Shown here: piece after piece, positions 61,782 through 64,000 of the stretch | Position numbering within the stretch: position 1 is the first letter of the stretch | Layout of the letters: the number at the start of each line of letters is the position of its first letter | NCBI GenBank assembly: GCA_000711775.1 | Contig: ARYC01000754.1 | Span: 62,001 to 126,000 of the forward strand | DNA length: 64,000 nt | Source of the DNA: Oxytricha trifallax | Lineage: Eukaryota > Ciliophora > Spirotrichea > Sporadotrichida > Oxytrichidae | Direction of reading: 5' to 3' | Translations under genes and position numbers: made by a program | The notes under the pieces: model-generated | Told to the model about the DNA's origin: nothing | What the model saw: only the letters and a program-made list of their open reading frames with translations | The model's database searches: none

Positions 61782-62188
61782 AGGAATACATTTGAATTGG
61801 GGAAATTATATTTAATTAAATTAATATTAAATCAAAATATTGGCAGTTAAAGTTGTCCAATTTAAGCGATCTTTTGCTTTTTCGATAGAGAATTTAAAAT
61901 TAGTTGGACTTTACTATTGGCCGTATTATTTTATCGCATCGAGAGAGCGAGATAACTCCACTTTAATTAATCACCTCTAAATTCATTAAATTATACTCTC
62001 ACATTAAATTGAAGTTATCTCGCTCCAGGGATGCGATAAAATAGTACGGCCAATAATAAAGTCCAGCTAATTTTAAATTCTCTATCGAATGAGCCCAAGA
62101 TCGTTCAAATTGGCCAACTTTAACTGCCACGATTTTGATTTATTATAAATTTAATTTAAATTAATTTTCCAATTTCAAATGTATTCCT
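61782..62188. mobile_element. MITE family 2, copy 2
   Basis: Ends AGGAATACATTTGAA / TTCAAATGTATTCCT. The arms also carry AATATTGGCAGTTAAAG, TCGATAGAGAATTTAAAATT, AAGTCCAGCTAA and TATCGCATC/GATGCGATA pairs around a short loop near 61985. Better preserved than the copy in gene B. Confidence 0.8.
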
Positions 62189-62601
62189 ACAATATTAATT
62201 CAAAATTTTGTTAAAATTTACAAAATGAATGGATTTTAAATAATTTGATGAATAGTGCTTGAATAGATTTTATTATTGTAGGAATAACTTAGGATATGGG
62301 AAATGAGAGAAAGTTATATAATTAGTCATGATTTTTTGAATTAATTAGCATATGATTTCTGAAGATGGCATACTCGAAAATCAGTAAATTTTAAATGCTT
62401 CATTGATAATTTAAACTTCAATTCAAAATTCTAAAGAGTTATTAATGCATTCGTTGTTGAAACTTTAGAATAAATAATTGATTAAATAGAATTTAATATA
62501 ATATAGAAAGTAAGGAGAAAATAACTTTATTTAAAAAATTTTAAGATTAGGAACTCAATTTTTTTAAAAAGATTAAATTATAGCAATTTTTATAAGTTAA
62601 T
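62189..62601. other. AT-rich spacer upstream of gene D
   Basis: No gene seen. It would contain the promoter of gene D. Confidence 0.35.
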
Positions 62602-63406
62602 TTGTTCAAACTGTATTTCCAATTCCATTATATTTTAATTTTATCATTTCACTTGTTGTTACAATTAATTTTAAACTTCCTATATTATAATAATTTAATA
62701 AAAAATGCCTCAATATTCTATCCGTATCTTTATATCCATTCTCCTTCAATTATTTGCAGTTGTTTGAAGTTAAACAACTTGCTTTTAGCCTGACTTCCCA
62801 AGAATGGTCATATATAAAGACCAATCACCCATCAAGTAAAAATATTCTTTATTATATAGTACAATGCATTTGATGTAGATTCAAAAGATAACATAGTTGC
62901 TGGAGGCTCGGTATTCATGGGTTCAATAACAGATTCATGTGCAGAAAACAAAAAAATGTATTTGAGATTTAGATTTAAATTTAAAATCATATTATATTAT
63001 AAATCTATTTGAGTCTTTGATGTTTCATAACAGTTATTGTTTTTACATTAAAAATTTTAAGTAAAAATATCAGAATTATGATAGTAGAAAGAAAAATAGA
63101 TTTATTAAAAGCAATTTCTTTTATTAATTTATTTAATTAACATAAACTTTAAATTTGCATTTTTTAATATATAATTAATATTAAATAATTTTTATAATTA
63201 TAAGAAAATTACAAATAAAATGATTGTAAAACAAAAAGCCATTTTTTGAAATTCTAAAACCTTAAGGACAATAAACTTTTTTATTTAAATTATTTATAAA
63301 AAAGTTTTATTGTTAAACTTAGAACAAGATAATAACTTCATCCAATTACTGTGAGATAGTTTCTATAAAAATTAGGAATACATCTACATCATCGGCTGCA
63401 GCTGCA
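62602..63406 (+). CDS. Gene D: N-terminus of a fifth family copy, interrupted by TBE
   Basis: A hydrophobic start (MFKLYFQFHYILILSFHLLL at 62602) may be the signal peptide. PDFPRMVIYKDQSPIK follows at 62.79, then FDVDSKDNIVAGGSVF (62.88) and SYCEIVSIKIRNTSTSSA (63.34-63.40), which parallels GYCEIVSIKIKKVPTN of copy C. An AT-rich insert lies at 62.96-63.23. At 63.405 a TBE begins within the coding block. The rest is beyond the window. Confidence 0.6.
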
Positions 63407-64000
63407 ATTAAAACCCCAAAACCCTTTCAGTAGTTTGATTGAGTTTTTGATTGATAAAAGTAGACTATTTGTGCATACTTTATTAGGGTTTTAATAGGGT
63501 TTATGTAGGGGTTTAATGTTTAAATGTTAGTAATTTAAGTGAGTATAACAAGCGATTTTTTAAAAAATTTCACACAAACATAAGCTTAGAGTCATGTGGC
63601 AGTTCTCTGAATTTTATCTTTCTAAACTGATGTTTGATTGTTTCTTTTGTTTGTTAATTCTCTTAGCTTGGCTTGATAATAGTTGAGTATGCAAGTTCTC
63701 TGAGACCTCCATTGATTTTATTTTTATCGAGATATTGCTTGATTCTCTGCTTAGAATCTCTATCACCCCTGCAACTAAAGTAATCGTTTCTTGGCATGCC
63801 GCTCTCTATTATTATTACTGCTAGAGCAAAGAAAACTCATTAAGTGTCTCCATCTCCTCAATCCTCTCTCTTGGAAATATCCAGGAGTGCAGTATACATT
63901 TCCTTGCACTCTTTGAGATCTGTTGAAGTCATTAATATAAACTCTAAGAGGGTGAAAGTTCATCATGATGTTCTCTGGCTTTAAGTCTCTATGAACATAA
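63407..64000. mobile_element. TBE transposon, kinase end first, runs off window
   Basis: Starts with AAAACCCCAAAACCC after AAT; the usual first C is a T here. The repeat continues as TTTCAGTAGTTTGATTGAG and differs from the 22.8-kb TBE, so it is another TBE subfamily or an older copy. The kinase ORF lies next to this end in reverse, as in the right end of the complete TBE. Confidence 0.8.
63560..64000 (-). pseudogene. TBE 57-kDa kinase ORF, partial, frameshifted
   Basis: The minus strand reads the catalytic loop FVHRDLKPENIMM at the window edge, then FNRSQRVQ and CTPGYFQER. After this the frame shifts near 63865. The matching frame carries AVIIIESGMPRNDYF, in line with AAIIIECDMPRNDYY of the complete TBE, but has TGA where the other has Trp. 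It then goes on as SKQRIKQYLD and ends in PHDSKLMF-like sequence near 63.56. Clearly inactive. Confidence 0.75.

Overview
The window looks like germline (micronuclear) DNA of a spirotrich ciliate close to Oxytricha or Stylonychia. Four things point there. Reading frames are open only if TAA and TAG are sense codons (glutamine) and TGA is the single stop. C4A4-type telomere-like repeats sit at the ends of mobile elements (TBE transposons). The DNA is very AT-rich, with genes cut up by non-coding segments bounded by short direct repeats (IES and pointers). Introns are tiny, about 30-34 bp. Standard-code ORF calls are therefore mostly fragments. The coordinates below come from reading with TAA/TAG = Gln, and for the interrupted genes they are outer limits.

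Left part (1-17.5 kb) is a mosaic of mobile DNA. It has a decayed unidentified ORF (0.87-1.58 kb). A fragment of a calcium-dependent protein kinase EF-hand region is split by an internally deleted 1.2-kb TBE. A compact 2.37-kb element carries a superfamily-3 (Rep-like) helicase ORF between ~0.48-kb inverted repeats full of TTTGGCA repeats. A 510-bp palindromic element and a (CTA)n fold-back follow. A ~9.5-kb stretch holds a Tc1/mariner-type DDE transposase, a chromodomain protein and several unidentified ORFs, and is bracketed by two inverted copies of a ~260-bp MITE-like repeat.

Right part (17.6-64 kb) is a tandem array of a paralogous family of very large surface or membrane proteins. Copies lie at ~17.7-32.3 (A), 33.7-37.7 (truncated, B'), 38.2-48.4 (B), 49.4-61.4 (C) and 62.6 onward (D). 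Each has an N-terminal signal and repeat region, many cysteine-containing extracellular modules with Y.(I/V)GDP motifs, a cadherin-like module, a multi-pass membrane domain and a Q/N-rich tail. They are cut by IESs, introns, MITEs and TBEs. A full TBE (22.8-28.2 kb) with all three of its ORFs sits in gene A, and itself carries a 1.36-kb nested element. A second TBE enters gene D at 63.4 kb and runs out of the window. A decayed TBE relic lies in B'.

The most striking points are these. The SF3-helicase element is self-contained and resembles a Rep-type replicon. Several insertions can be removed on paper at their short direct repeat with an open frame on both sides matching paralogues (TBE in gene A, mini-TBE in the CDPK fragment, nested element in the TBE transposase). 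The multi-ORF element at 8-17.5 kb is not one I recognise. All family assignments are from reading motifs by eye; no database search was run.
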